Shown here in pieces: positions 32,505 to 45,534 of a DNA stretch of 64,000 nt; position 1 is the first letter of the stretch; each line of letters begins with the position of its first letter. The DNA is taken from NCBI GenBank assembly GCA_948567375.1, contig OX419760.1, forward strand, positions 1,116,001 through 1,180,000, given 5' to 3'. A program made the translations under genes and the position numbers. This stretch comes from Lunularia cruciata. Taxonomy: Eukaryota > Streptophyta > Marchantiopsida > Lunulariales > Lunulariaceae. The notes under the pieces were generated by a model. The model was not told the origin of the DNA and ran no database searches. It saw only the letters and a list, made by a program, of their open reading frames with translations.

Positions 32505-35500
32505 AGTTTCTTTCTTTTGGATGATTTAATTGCCTTTGTAACAAAACTAACTATGCTAAAACCGTGGTAAGAATTAACTTGGCACAATCATTATCCTCAA
32601 ATGAAGACTATACAATCTTTGTCTTAACATCAAGTATTAGAGGCACTTGCACCATCTTTGGTCTCCTTCTTATCATCAATAGTTCACCTACCATCTGAAA
32701 GATGAGTTTCCAAGCCAAGAATACATAATGTCTGGCCAAATATATCTTTGGCCAAATACCTCCTTGATATGAAGCCTTGGATGGATACCATCCAAGACTT
32801 CACCAATCCTCCACTTAATTACTCTTTATTGTTCTTCTATTCCCACTCATCTTTTGTGAATCACAAAGCACTCTTTTATCATTGTCAAACTCAAAGTCAA
32901 AACTCTACCATGCACTTTCCTTATCAAAGAACCTTATACCAAATCCTTGCAAATTTTGTTCAAAGATAAACATGGAGAATCAGATTTAATCATGGGATCT
33001 TTGAGAACTTTGAGAACTTTATTGCTTATTACTTATTAGGACAAAGTTTATGAAAACAATGTTAGCTTATGAAAACAAAGACTTTACTTTACATATCAAG
33101 ACAAAATTATAAAAAATTGCACATGCAGATTATGGAGGCCTAGTTGATATCATAACTGAGTGTGGGAGTCATCTTTCTTCATTTCACTGCAAGCTATGAA
33201 TTCTCAATACATTTGGATCAACATGGACAAACAAGACATATCAAAAAGTGCTTAGATGAGCAGATGTTCATACTCATAATACTATGAATCAAATATTCAT
33301 TTAGCATTTGAGTTCTATCTATTATGACACTCTCACTATCTACTATTGTACATATTCAAAGGACAGTTACAAAATTAATGCTAGAAGGGGCACAAAGTTA
33401 GAGATTGAACAATACTTCAAGTCAAATGCACCTAGAATTTATAATTGGGATGATAAACACCAAGTGTGCATTGAAGTGTAGAAAATTGACCAGATCATAA
33501 AATTCAAATTTCCTAATGTTGAAATATATTATGGTACTCCATAGTGAAGGATTACTTCCTGATTTTAGATGTAAATATGTTGTAGATCTAGTCATTAGGA
33601 TCCATATCACCTAGAATGAAATATAAGGAAAAAAATCCTCAAGATCCATCCCACCTCTCCGAGTGTTGAGCACCTAACTCCAGCTTGCCTAACACCCAGC
33701 TTGGTGTTGTACTTGGTGCTCAGAGCACCATGCCAAGATAGGAACTTCAGGCACCAAGCTCTAGCACTTGATACTAAGTACAACTCCACATGTATAGAGT
33801 GTTCCAAGCATAGTGCTTTGAGCACCAAGCCACCAAGCTTGGTGCTCCGCCTTGGGCAAAGCATACTACTCCATAACCCTAAATGTGGTGTTGTGCCAAG
33901 TGCCATGTTTAGCACTAAGCATTGAGTGCTGGAGTGCTGTACTCAACGCCGGGCTAGAGTTCCTATATTTCCCCAACAAGAGAAATCCAAGCACCAAAGG
34001 TGCTCCATGCCTACTGAAATTATGTTGTAATCAATGAAATTAGTTGTAATCAGTAGCGTTGTTGGGTATCTATGACTGAAACCAAATAAGATGAAACAAT
34101 GCAACATGTAACAAGGTGGGTAGAGCGAGTAACAAGGAAATGAACAATGAAAGATTGAAAAAGAAAAAGAAAATTGAAACCTAAGCATGAACTACTGAAT
34201 TGCAAAAACTCAAAGTGGAATTAACATACCTCTGGAATTGAAAGTGGAATTAACACAGCTCTAGAATAGGATATTCCCAACCAAGTGCTAATTTCAAACC
34301 CAAGTAATCCAAATCATTCTTTGATTTCTTCCTTGACCATCCATCACCAGTTTATAAATATCATATCCTCAGCAATGCTGTGGAATTGAATTAACCACGG
34401 GCCTGCACTTGGGATCCTCCATATTTTCTTTGTCAATCACTCTATAATATTCTCCCTTGTTCTCCACATTCCTCTCTCATTTGTTGATTTTTTATCCCAT
34501 TCTGTCTCATTCACACTTCCTATTGCAATGAAGTTTCACTCCTTCCTCTCTTTTCTCACATGGTACTCTCAAATGGTAGAAAAAAAAGCAGTTTTTAACC
34601 CCTAAACCTTCCTTCCCATTGATGTTTCTCCACCTTTTATTCTTTTCCCTCTACTTCCTAAATGTTTGCACCTTTTTCTCAACTTCCACTTCTAGAACAT
34701 AGTCTCTTTTTTCTAGTCCTTCTAATTCCTCTCTTTCTCTCTTCCATTCTAATATTCAAACATCCTTCATCTCTCTTTCTAAAATTTGAAATTCTCCTCT
34801 CCACTTCTTTATCATCTTTTTTTTTCTATGCACTGCTTAGACTTTGACTATCACATTAGCAAAAATTTATCCTTGAACTCATCAAGACATGATCTCCGAT
34901 ATATATTTCTGAGCTTTCAGATAAAATTCAAAATGAACTTGAGCTAGCATGAACAACAGTGTTGCTCCATGGTACCCAAATTTCAAATCTGAGCTAGCAT
35001 GGAGAATAGTGTGGGCTCCATGGTGCCCAAGGAAGCACTTTCCCACATTTGGCACCCCATCCACGCAACACACCCAAGAAAACACATAACACAATAAACA
35101 TCACAATAAAGAAACTTCCACCTACATATAATCTATACCACAAATGCACACAAGAGGCAAAGAATCAGTCAATATTACCTTTTCTTCTCATCTATCACAA
35201 AGTAATATCTTTGGTTGCCTATTGAAAATAAGGTACCTTTCCATTACGTTTATTCTTGTTTCCTCTCAATCATCCTCTCTACTTCTACTTGATTCTTTCA
35301 CAATTTCTTCATAAGGGTATCTATTCCAAGATCTCCATCATCTCTCGACCATATATATATGTTTGGTTGATTATGATGTTTTGTATTATCACACAAAAAC
35401 TAATCCATCTTAATAAATATATATTTCTTTTACTTGTATTTGATTGCACTCTTAATTTCTTGAATGAATGCCATCTACCTTTAATATTCCGATACATTGT

Positions 35501-36232
35501 TTATTGAGAACTTGAGTTTGAGCTATAAATTTGTTAAAGTCAATTTATCTTGAGTGTATGTTTACTTGAAAGAGGGAACAAAATGTTTCATAGGAACATA
35601 TCCCAAGTTCCTCATCAAATATTGATGGTTATCAAAATAATAGCAAGCTCCTCTCACACTCAACTCAGGCCACAATAGATATTCTTTCAAACAAGTCATC
35701 TCATGATATGACTCAAGCATACCTGCACAAACACCATGTTAGTCAACAAAGAACTCCACACCAATTTCACCATTTACCTACCAAAGGACCAATAAGAGTA
35801 CTTACCTCCTTCAAAATAAATAATCATCCTCTTGTCATCACAAACCACTTGATAATTGATAATTATTGTTCTTTCTTAGTAAAAAAGATAATCAATTGTA
35901 GTATATAGATCCATCAATAGTATGTATAAGTGTGGAAGAGCATGATATCCACTAGTCCCACACACCCTACAAATCCTTTTCTGGCAAAGATGGAAGAAAT
36001 TGTTGCTCTCTCTCTGTTCTACCTAGTCATTCCACTTCCCTTCCCAAGCAAGATAATATTACAATGATAATCTATTTGTAAAATGTACCATTGATCTTGT
36101 GCTAAACCCCCAAATATTGAATCCTCTTGCTAAGCATGCTCTATTCCCATGATGCCCAGAATCTATCTAGAGCAATTGCAGGTTGCACAAAGATAGGGCT
36201 ATGATCTCTTTGTGAATTATTTCTATAAATAG
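32505..36232 (+). other. No recognisable gene
   Basis: About 3.7 kb with only short unconvincing open stretches. From about 33650 to 33960 the words gcaccaagc, ttggtgct and gagtgct recur irregularly and form palindromes such as caccaagcttggtg. The surrounding sequence is CT-rich (34440-34850) or AT-rich. It ends at the 3' LTR of B1. Confidence 0.45.
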
Positions 36233-36658
36233 TGTAAAAGACCAAGACCGAGGAGAGAAATAAGAGAATGGAAACTCACATTGGGACACTTGAATGTGGA
36301 AAAACTCCAAATGCCTAGCATGAGCTTTGGCTTTGGTATTTATAGGCATCATACAAGGCTCTTGAGAAACTTTTGTAAAAATTTCCTTGAGCCGCTTTCT
36401 TAGAGTGCAAGCCAAGTTAACCCAAAAGCTTCTCAAAAATCTTCTTTCTAGAAGTTGCTTACTTGGTGTGCAAGCTAAGCTAGTTGGAAGCTTATAGAAG
36501 CTTCTTTTTAGAAGCTACCTACTTGGGGTGCAAGTTAAGCTAGTTGAGGAGCTTCCCAAGAAGCCCCCTAGATACTTATAGAATATTCTAGGTCAATTTG
36601 GCTTGTTCTCTACTTTGTTAACCTTACTAACTACGTTGTTAAACTCTATATTGTTACA
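36233..36658 (-). repeat. B1 3' LTR (426 bp)
   Basis: On the plus strand it runs TGTAAAAG to ATTGTTACA, the inverse of the family LTR. It includes heat-shock-like units (GAAgcTTatAGAAgcTTC near 36491), and the chromodomain frame reads 66 bp into it. Confidence 0.88.
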
Positions 36659-36991
36659 TATTCCCCCATTGCTAGTTGGTGACGTCCTTGTTGCCATTGA
36701 AACTTCAAACTCTTGGATGGCCATTTGTACATTTTGGAGGTGAGAAAGAGGTTCCCATGTGGCATCATGAAAGGGATACACTTTCCAAAGGACCTTGTAC
36801 TCCATATGTTGTTGGTTTCCTTGTTCAATGTGGCAACATGCAAGAATACAATCAACTTTGTACTCCTCATGATCATGGATAGGGATGGGAGGAGGAGGAG
36901 GAGGTTGGACACAAGAGGAAAAAGAAGATGGGTTAGCAACAAAGGGTTTCAATTGGAAATGTGAAAGACAAGGTGGATGCCCATATGACAA
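36593..36991 (-). pseudogene. B1 integrase C-terminal chromodomain
   Basis: The minus frame of 132 codons is intact over a chromodomain: HEEYKVDCILACCHIEQG, then EYKVLWKVYPFHDATWEPL and LQNVQMAIQEFE. The aromatic Tyr and Trp expected in the methyl-lysine cage are present (EEY, VLW). In chromoviruses this domain is fused to integrase and helps target chromatin. The preceding integrase is broken, so the frame is only a fragment. Translation ends at a TAG 66 bp inside the 3' LTR, as in B2 and B4. Confidence 0.75.
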
Positions 36992-38170
36992 GGTAAGGCA
37001 AAGCGATAAGCAACAAGAGAGATGATTTAGGTGACATCAAAGTGTCCTATCCAATTAGAGGTAAGTTTACAAACTTGGGTATCAAGTGGAAGGGGTAGGA
37101 TACTAGAGGATAAATGACTTCATCATCAGCTTCAAAGGTGAGATCACAACAATGGTGGTCCACATATTATTTCTAACAATTTTGAGCAACAAGGAGGTGA
37201 GATTTGGCTTGTGGTTGAGATAAGGATATGGTGGTCAAGAAGGTTGAAGTATGAGGGACCTGAGATGGAGGAGGAGCAAGAAGAGAATCTGGAACAAGCG
37301 GATCTTGGCCAACATTGAGAAAGAAAGGAGAAAATCCAATGCTTGCCTATTTTGTAAGCAAATTCTATAGCTTCAAGATATTCATTCTAATTGGTATGGT
37401 GGACATTGAAAAAGGCACACAACATATCTTCCAAGGTATGATTTTCACATTTGGTTGTCCATTAGTTTGAGGAGATAGGCCATGGACAAAGCAAGCTTGG
37501 TGCCAAGTCTCTAGAGTGCTTGCCAAAACTTCCCAGTGAATCAAGCATCACAATCAAAGATGAGTACATATGACATCCCATGATGCTTGAAAAATTTTCA
37601 AAGTAGATTTGCGCTAAGGTTGGAGCATCCACGGTATCAAAGGTTGGTGCTAATTGGATTTTTTTATTGAGCTTATCCACAAACACCACAATTGCTATGT
37701 GTTCTTTCTTTGTCTTGGGCAAGGATGTGATGAGATCCAAGCTCATGTGTTCCCATTGAGTAAATGGAACAAGGAGTGGTTGAAGGAGTCCATTAGGCTT
37801 TTGGTTGCTGGCCTTGTTATGTTGGCAGCTCTCACACAATTGAACAAACTCTTGAACATCTTGTGTCATGTTGGGCCAGCACCATCTGCATTGGAGGGTA
37901 CCCAAGGTCTTGTCCACATCTATGTGACCAACTATGGATAAATCATGGGCTTCTTGAAGGCACACAAGTCAAAGATCACCTTTGGCTAGAACATAGATCC
38001 GGTCCTCATGGAATAGAAGGCCTTTCTTGAAGGAGAAGGTGTTATACTCCTTTTTCATATTGTAAGACAACCATATACCATTTGGAAGAAGGGATCTTGT
38101 TGTAGATCTGACCAAATCTCATTTTGGACCTTGGAGTCAATTGACACCATTGTAATTGCTGTCGTGATGA
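36992..38170 (-). pseudogene. B1 integrase, degraded
   Basis: The minus frame 37965-37462 (167 codons) has the zinc-binding domain (EAHDLSIVGH, then LCESCQHNK) and the core start (MSLDLITSLPKTKKEH). Shifts follow. The second catalytic Asp region reads FDCD. At the third catalytic site the codons are AAA TGT GAA AAT, where gypsy integrases normally have Glu first; a one-base deletion lies just before. The GPY/F-like part near 37080 is still recognisable. It cannot be translated as one protein. Confidence 0.75.
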
Positions 38171-39500
38171 GAGGAAGAGACTTCAAATCAGGTCAACGTG
38201 ATAGAGCATCAAGGATGATATGAAACTGATCTGGTTTGTATTCAAGTTTGATGTCAAACAATTGGAGTTGTTTCTCCCATTGATGATGTCTATTCTTCAT
38301 GTGTTTTAAGTGTAAGATCTGCAACAATGGTTTGTGATCAGTTTGCATGATCACTTGTTTTCACTTGTTTCCTTTTTCTAAAGATAATCCCTCCATACCT
38401 TGGTGGCATGTACCATTGCAAGTTGTTCTTGATCTTGGGTCAAGTAATTTCTTTCAGTCATATTTAGTTTATGAGACACAAAGGCAATGGGATGTAGTCC
38501 ATCTGGGAATTCTTGTTACAACATGGCTCCAATTGCAAAGTTAGAAGCATCAAAATCAACCACACATGGTTGTTGAGGATCATATGGTTCAAGAATGGAC
38601 CTTGAACACACCATATGTTTCAACTTTTGGAATTCTTCTTCATGCTTGGTGGTCCATTGAATGCTCGAGTTCTTCTCCAAGAGGTCAGTCAACGGTGCAA
38701 CCACATGAGCATGATAATGGATGAATGGTTGATAAAAATTGGCCAATCCATTAAATGCCCATACTTCTATAGCATCCTTCAGAGTGATCTAATTAGTGAT
38801 CCAATTTTCTCCTCTTCCATCTTGATCCCCTTTGATGAGATCTTGTGACCCAAGAAGGTAACTTCCATTGGCACACTTTGACTTCTTATAGTAAAATTTC
38901 CATTGTCATCATAGTCTTAGGACTTCTCGCACATGATTGACATGTTCTACCTCTATCTTACTATAGATTAAGATATCATTAAAGAACACCACCACATACT
39001 GATCCAATAGTCCATCCAACACCCAATGTATTTGATCCATGAAGACTGCTAGAGCAATAATGAGCCCAAAAGGTAAAACTCTCCACTCAAAATGCGCATA
39101 CCTTGTGTGAAAGGCAACCTTTTGCACATCCTCCTTATCAATGGGGATTTTCCAATAGCCACTACAAAGATCCAACTTGGAAAAGTATCATGCTCCACTC
39201 AATTGATCAAACAAGTCATCAATCTGAGGCAAAGGATATGCATTCTTCACAGTTTGCTTATTGAGCCCACGATAGTCAATACAAAAACAAAATCCTCCAT
39301 CCTTCTTTGGAATGAATAGTATCGTTACTCCACAAGGGGAGTTGCTATGTCATATAAAGTCCTTTTCCAACAACTCCATAAGAGCTATTTGGAAATCCTC
39401 CAACTCCCTTGGTGAGAGCCAATCAATTGGTCTACTCACTAGAGTACTCCCTAGCAATAACTCAATCTTGAAGGGCATACCACAATTGGAGGGTAATCCC
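38171..39500 (-). pseudogene. B1 reverse transcriptase and RNase H, degraded
   Basis: The minus frame 39175-38909 holds [19 protein letters not shown], then THE ordered RT core through VLPFGLI and VVFFNDILIYS. The active site is FFND where the family ancestor had FLDD (as in B2), so the first catalytic Asp is lost. RNase H is seen at 38746-38516 (WTTKHEEEFQKLKHMVCS, VVDFDASNFAIGAML) and as TDHKPLLQIL near 38330. Stops separate the blocks. Confidence 0.78.
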
Positions 39501-39920
39501 TTTGATAGATCATTTGGATACACATCCACAAACTCTTGAACTATCTGATTAACCATTGCTTGATGAGGCTCTTGGCCCTCCTCAAATTGTCCTTGTGCAA
39601 TCGGCTTGATCCACACTGCAAAAACATAAGTATTCTCCTCCAAAGCTTTTTCTATGGCTGCTTCACTAACAAACTTCCCACCTATGGACTCATCTTTCTT
39701 CAAAGCTTGCTCTATGACTGCTTTCTTGGTAAAATTCCCATCTTGGGACTTATCTCCTTTCAAGGCTTGCTCTATGGCTAGCTTCTTGACAAACTTTCTA
39801 TCTTGGGATTGATATTTTTAGGTCTCTTACTCAGAGGTGCCAAACAACCTAATCAGAAATTCTTACCTAGGCATTGTATTTGAATTTGTCATTGGTTCCA
39901 ATCAAATTGAACTGTATGAC
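39501..39920 (-). pseudogene. B1 protease-RT linker with 20-residue repeats
   Basis: The minus frame 39763-39350 contains repeats of the pattern GKF-x3-A-x-IEQALK-x-DES, about 20 residues (60 bp) each, followed by VWIKPIAQGQF and the RT start (NDLSKGLPSNCGMPFKIEL). The same repeats occur at this place in B2, B3 and B4. Function is unknown; the helix-like pattern suggests a flexible or oligomeric spacer. Confidence 0.7.
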
Positions 39921-39922
39921 AT

Positions 39923-40237
39923 TCAAGCCAATGTAGTCATAAAATGAGACCATAACATAAAGGTGCCACTACAAACCTCATACACTCCAATAATACTCCA
40001 TCCCAATCTTGACGGTAACAAGATGCAAGGTACAAAATGTGAACCCTTTCTACTATCCGCTATCATCAATCTATTTCTAATTATTAGCTTGATAGGAATA
40101 CCCAATTCCTTTGCTACTTGCATAAACATGCAATTCTCTAAACTTCCAAAATCAACCAAAATCCTACAACCACAATTAGATATTGTACCTTGCAAACTTA
40201 CATAGGTCAAGACTTCAATCCCATTGGAACTAATCAA
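39923..40237 (-). pseudogene. B1 aspartic protease, active site changed
   Basis: A minus frame of 104 codons with ILVDFGSLENCMFMQVAKEL. Retroviral-type proteases need D-S/T-G; here the motif is DFG, as in B4, whereas B2 keeps DSG. The downstream ILGL block is disrupted. It lies between gag and the repeat linker. Confidence 0.75.
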
Positions 40238-40705
40238 GCTCCCAGTAGGCAGCTTGAAATCTCCTACTAGGATTCCTCATTTCCTTCAATGTTGTGCTCC
40301 ACAAACTCCATTTGGGCAACTTGTTGAGGTCACCCATTCTTGAGTGGACATTCAGCGATGCAATATCCCAACTAGTGATAATAAAAACATCTCTCATTTT
40401 GTCACAATTTCTCTCTATTTGTAGTGCCAAGTGGTCTCCTTTGGATGGCATCAATCTCCATTGGTGTTGGCTCCTCCATATGTGTGTAATGTATTGGTAG
40501 GTTTTGTGGAGGTTGAAGTCGAGACCAAGTTGTTGCAACCAAGGAATCAAAATGTTCGACCAACCACATGGCTTCCTCCAAGTATTGTGGCTCTTGGATG
40601 GTTACCTTTAATTTGGTTCTTAACTTCAAGCCCCTCACAAATTGATCTAGAGCTTCACCTTCACAATATATCTAGAATTTGCATGATGGTGTTCTAGAAT
40701 TGCGT
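40238..40705 (-). pseudogene. B1 gag, second part (after the B2 insertion)
   Basis: Minus-strand frames at 40638-40402 and 40550-40230 give LKVTIQEPQYLEEAMWLVEH and the start of the zinc-knuckle region. The first part of the same gag lies beyond B2 at 46260-46785. Confidence 0.7.
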
Positions 40706-41059
40706 TGTAACAATATGGATTTTAGCGACAAAGTTAGTTGGGCTTACAAAGTAGCACATAAGACAAATTAGCTTAGAATATTCCGGAAATATCTAGGAAG
40801 CTTCTTGTGAAGCTTCCTGGCTAGCTTAGCTTACACCTCAAGTAACTAGCTTCTAGAAGGAAGCTCCTTGAGAAGCTTCTTAGTTAACTTGGCTTGCACT
40901 CTAAGAAAGTGGCTTGAGGAAGCTTCTCAAAGGCCTTGTATGCTACCTATAAATACCAAAGCCAAAGCTCATGCTAGGCATTTGGAGTTTTCCTTAATTC
41001 AAGTGTCCCAATGTGAGCTTCCATTCTCCTATTTCTCTCTTCAAATTTGGTCTTTTACA
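40706..41059 (+). repeat. B2 5' LTR (354 bp)
   Basis: TGTAACAATATGG to TGGTCTTTTACA. It lacks one 60-bp module and a 12-bp piece present in its own 3' LTR. A TATA box (CTATAAATACC) lies near 40949. Confidence 0.9.
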
Positions 41060-41319
41060 TTGGTATTAGAGTAGGAATGGGATGGATGGAATTTATGGAC
41101 CACCAAATCCACTTCCACCAAACTATTGGGCTTTTCACGTCCAAAAACTACCCAAGCATTGTTTCACACAATTCATCACCTCGCACTTTGGATAAGATTT
41201 TCTGCATATAATCACCATATCTGAGGAACCCTTGTGCTTTTGGTTGTAACTTATAGAGAATGGTGGACGTGTTATTTCTACGTGGGATAGATTGGGAGTG
41301 GTGTGATAGAGGAGTAACC

Positions 41320-42225
41320 ATGGTGGCAATACTTGATGTTATCCTTGCTATGCAACAACAAATCAAGCACCTTACTCAATTGTTTGATGAACAAGATCTT
41401 TGACGACAAGAGCAAGTGGAGAGAGAACCAATTTGAGAAAGAGAAGATTGGATCAAATTCCCTAAACCCAAGGTAATTGAAGGCAAGAATCTCTCGGGTG
41501 TAGTGGAGAATTTTGTGTTTGATTCTGAATGTTATTTTGAAGCTACCAATCTACAAGATGAGCAAAAATAGATTCTCTTGGCTTCTAGCCAATTGGATGG
41601 AGTAGCAAAGCTATGGTGGAGGTTCCGAGTGGAGAGAGCCAAACAAAAAATGTTTGCACCAATCTTGACATGGGCAGAATTCAAGAGTGCAATAATTAGT
41701 CAGTTCCAAAGCTATAAATGCCACACGGGCTGCACGAAATAAGTTGGCAAAGTTGAAACATATTGGCTTTGTAAGAAGTTAAATCATGCAGTTCCAAAAC
41801 ACCATCATGCAAATTCCAGATATATTGGAAAGCAAAGCCTTAGATTGATTTGTGAGGGGCTTGAGGCAAGAACCAAATTAAAGGTAACCATGCAAGAGCC
41901 ACAACACTTAGAGGAAGCCATGCGGTTGGCCAAACGTTTTGATTCCTTGGTGGCAACAACTTGATCTTGACCTTGACCTCCACAAAGCTTACCAATACAC
42001 TACACACAAGTGGAAGAGCCAACACCAATGGAGATTGATGCAATTCAACAAAGACCACTTGGCATGGCAGATAGAGAGAAATTGTGACAAAATGGTGGTT
42101 GTTTTTATTGTTGCCAGTTGAGGCATCGCATTGCTAAATGTCCACTCAAGAATGGACGACCTCAACAAGTTGCCCAAGTGGAGGTTGTGAAGCGGAATGA
42201 TCAGGGAAACAAAGAATCCCAGTAG
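41320..42225 (+). pseudogene. B2 gag with intact CCHC knuckle
   Basis: Reading from ATG at 41320 gives VAILDVILAMQQQIKHLTQL, then FPKPKVIEGKNLSGVVENF, CYFEATNLQDEQK and LASSQLDGVAKLWWRFRVE, an ordered Retrotrans_gag capsid. Next come MQEPQHLEEAMRLAKRFDSL and a perfect knuckle CFYCCQLRHRIAKC at 42100-42141 (C-X2-C-X4-H-X4-C). Several in-frame stops and at least one frameshift interrupt the capsid, so it is a pseudogene. In the live element this protein would form the particle and bind element RNA. Confidence 0.8.
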
Positions 42226-42284
42226 GAGATTTTGAGCCGCCTATTGGGAGCTTGATTAGTTCCAATGGGGTTGAAAGCTTGACC

Positions 42285-42644
42285 TATGCAAGTTTGCTTC
42301 ACTTGCAAGGTACGCTATCTAATCAAGGTTATAGGATTTGGGTTGATTCTGGAAGTTCAGAGAATTGCATGTCTATGCAAGTAGCAAAGGAATTGGATAT
42401 TCCTATCAAGCCAGTGATTTGAAGTAATTTGATGATGGCGGATGTTAGAAAAGGTTATGCATTTCGTACCTTGCATCCTATTACCTTCAAGATTGGGAAG
42501 GAGTATTTGGAGTGTATGAGGTTTGTAGTGGCACCATTACACTATGATATCATTCTGGGTCTATCTTGGCTTGAACGTCATAAGGTTCAATTTGATTGGA
42601 CCCGTCGCCAAATTCAAGTACAACACCAAGGTAAGAATTTCTGA
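42285..42644 (+). pseudogene. B2 aspartic protease, active-site motif intact
   Basis: IWVDSGSSENCMSMQVAKEL carries the catalytic DSG (Asp codon at 42345). It is followed by FRTLHPITFKIGKEYLECMR, HYDIILGLSWLERHKVQFDW and the stop at 42642-42644, the full length of a gypsy protease. One stop (VI-stop-SNLMMAD) lies in the middle. It is the only family B copy here with DSG unchanged, supporting B2 as the least decayed copy. Confidence 0.8.
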
Positions 42645-42880
42645 TTAGGTTTTCTGGCACCCCTAAGTAAGACACCTAAGAATAGTCAGTCCCAAGATGA
42701 AAATTTTGCTAAGAAGGTAGCCATAGAGCAAACCTTAAAGGGAGTGGAGTCCCAAGGTGGGAAGTTTGCCAAGAAGGCAACCATGAAGAGAAATGAGTCC
42801 CTAAAGAGGAAATTTGTTAGTAAAGCAGCCATAGAGCAAGCTTTGGAGGAAGATAAGTCTATATTTGTACTGTGGATCAA
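42645..42880 (+). pseudogene. B2 protease-RT linker with 20-residue repeats
   Basis: Three imperfect repeats of about 20 residues: ENFAKKVAIEQTLKGVES, GKFAKKATMK with a shorter end, and RKFVSKAAIEQALEEDKS. They lead into VLWIKPIAQEKF. The length step of 60 bp keeps the frame, so copies can be gained or lost without breaking pol. Confidence 0.75.
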
Positions 42881-43780
42881 GCCAATTGCACAAGAAAAAT
42901 TTGTAGTAGACCAAGAGCTTCATCAAGCAATGGTTGATTGGATAGTTAAGGAGTTTGTGGACGTGTTTCCGAATGATCTGCCAAAGGGATTACCCTTCAA
43001 TTGAGGTATGCCCTTCAAGATCAAGTTATTGCCCGGGAGTACTCTAATGAGTAGACCAATCTATTGGCTCTCACCAAAGGAGTTGGAGGAGTTGCAAACA
43101 ACACTTACAAAGTTGTTGGAGAAGGACTTCATACGACATAGTACCTCTCCTTGGGGAGTGCCGGTACTATTTGTTCCAAAGAAGGATGGAGGACTTTGTT
43201 TTTGTATTGATTACCGTGGGCTCAATAAGCAAACCATGAAGAATGCATATCCCTTGCCTCAAATTGATGACTTGCTTGATCAACTAAGTGAAGCACGTTA
43301 CTTTTCCAAGTTGGATCTTTGTAGCGGCTATTGGAAAATTCCTATTGAGAGAGAGGATGTGCAAAAGATGGCCTTTTGTACAAGGTATGGGCATTTTGAG
43401 TGGCAAGTTCTACCTTTTGGACTCACTAATGCTTCAGTAGTCTTCATGGATCAGATGCATCGGGTGTTGGATGGACTATTGGATTGGTCTATGGTGGTGT
43501 TCTTGGATGATATCTTAATTTATAGTAAGACAGAGGCAAAACATGTGAGCCATGTGCGAGAAGTCCTAAGATGACTACGACAATGGAAATTTTACTGCAA
43601 GAAGTCAAAGTGCGCCTTTTGGCATACGGAAGTTACCTTCTTAGGTCATAAGATCTCATTAGAGGGGATCAAGATGGAAGAAGAGAAGATCAAGGCCATT
43701 ACTGATTGATCTAATCCGAAAGATGCTACAGAAGTACGAGCATTCAATGGATTGGCCGGTTTACCAACGATTCATTCATT
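42881..43780 (+). pseudogene. B2 reverse transcriptase
   Basis: The 188-codon open stretch 43008-43574 carries the RT blocks in order: [78 protein letters not shown] and the catalytic [11 protein letters not shown] (Y/F-x-D-D intact). A TGA ends the frame after VREVLR. Beyond it the thumb region (KKSKCAFWHTEVTFLGHKIS) is still readable. A stop upstream (PFN-stop-GMPF) also separates it from the linker. It would copy element RNA into DNA in the living element. Confidence 0.85.
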
Positions 43781-44287
43781 ATTATGCTCATGTGGCTGCA
43801 CTATTGACTAACCTCTTGGGAAAGAACTTGAGCTTCCAATGGACCACCCAACATGAAGAAGCATTCTAGAAGTTAAAGCATATGGTGTCTTAAAGACCCA
43901 TTCTTCAACCATATGATCCTCAACTACCCTGTGTGGTTGATTTTGATACTTCTAACTTTGCAATTGGAGCCGTGTTGCAACAAGAATTCCCAAATGGCCT
44001 CCTACCATTGCCTTTGTGTCTCGCCGACTCAATAAAACTGAACAAATCTACTCTACTTGAGATTGAGAACAACTTGCAATGGTATACGCCACCAAGGTAT
44101 GGGAGCATTACCACTTGGGGAAACAATTGATCATGCAAACCGATCACAAACCATTGTTGTAGACCTTACACTTGGAACACATGAAGAGTAAACATCATTG
44201 ATGGAAGGAACAACTCCAACTGTATGACATCAAACTTGAGTACAAACTAGGTTGGTTCCATGTCATCTCGGATGCTCTATCACGATG
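43781..44287 (+). pseudogene. B2 RNase H, degraded
   Basis: VVDFDTSNFAIGAVLQQEF near 43933 matches the first RNase H strand with its catalytic Asp. After frameshifts come EQLAMVYATKVWEHYHLGK, LIMQTDHKPLL (catalytic Asp in TDHK) and DALSR at the end. It lies directly after the RT and before the integrase, as in all gypsy elements. Confidence 0.75.
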
Positions 44288-45510
44288 ACCTGATTTGAAG
44301 TCTCTTCCTCTCATCACAATGGCAATTTCAATGGTGTCAATTGACTCCAAGGTCCAAAATGAGTTTCAGTCAGCTCTACACCAAGATCCCTTCTTCCAAA
44401 TGGTACATGGTTTCCTTACAACATACAATAAGGAGTACAACACCTTCTCCATCAAGGAGGGCCTTTTATTCCATGAGGACCGGATCTATGTTCTAGCTAA
44501 AGGTGATCTTTGACTTGTGCGCCTTCAAGAAGCCCATGATTTACCCATTGTAGGTCACATGGGTGTGGACAAGACCTTGGGTACCCTTTAATGTCAATGG
44601 TGGTGGCCCAACATGACACGAGATGTTTGAGAATTTGTTTGATCATGTGAGAGCTGCCAACGTAACAAAGCTAGCAACCAGAAGCCGAGTGGACTCCTTC
44701 AACCGCTTGTTGTTCTATCCGCTTGCTGGGAGCATGTAAGCTTGGACCTCATCACATCCTTGCCAAAGACAAAACAAGGACACACCGCAATCATGGTGTT
44801 TGTGGATAAGCTTAGTAAGCAAATCCACTTGGCACCAACTTGTGATACCATGGATGCTCCAACCTTAGCGCAAATCTACTTTCACAATGTCTTCAAGCAT
44901 CATGGGATACCATGTGTACTCATCTCCAACCGTGATCCTTGATTTATTGGGAAGTTTTGGCAAGCACTCTTCCAGATACTCGGCACCAAGCTTGCTTTGT
45001 CCACGGCTTATCATCCTCAAATCGATGGACAAATCAAATGAGCAAGTTGTACATTGGAGGATATGTTGCGTGCCTTTGTCAATGTCCACCATACCAATTG
45101 GGATAAATGTCTTGCAAATGTAGAATTTGTCTACAACAATTCCAAACAGGCAAGCATTGGATTTTCTCCTTTCTTTCTCACTTTTGGCCAAGATCCACTT
45201 GTTCCAGATTCTCTTCTTGCTCCTCCACCATTAGGTTCTTCATACTTCCACAATCTTGACCACTATATCCCAATCTCTCCAACAAGCCAAGTCTCACCTC
45301 CTTATTGCTCAGAATTGCCAAAAACAATATGCGGACCACCATCATCATGATCTCACCTTTGAAGTTGGTGATAAAGTCATGCTATCTTCTAGTAACCTCA
45401 CTCTCCCACTTGATACCCAAGTTTGTAAACTTACTCCTAATTGGATAGGACCCTTTGATATCACCCAAATCGTCTCTCCTATTGCATATTGACTTGCCTT
45501 GTCTTGTCAC
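44288..45510 (+). pseudogene. B2 integrase, catalytic residues changed
   Basis: The zinc-binding block (EAHDLPIVGHMGVDKTLGTL, then SCESCQRNK) and the core (VSLDLITSLPKTKQGHTAIM, FVDKLSKQIHLAPT) are clear. The second catalytic Asp region reads ISNRDP (Asp to Asn). The Glu site reads DGQIK followed by a stop, with Lys where Glu is expected; B1 and B4 also encode Lys. Later blocks are TLEDMLRAFVNVHHTNW, FVYNNSKQASIGFSPFFL and the C-terminal KVMLSSSNLTLPLD with WIGPFDI. Several stops are present. Confidence 0.82.
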
Positions 45511-45534
45511 ATGCGTATCCATCCGTCTTTCATG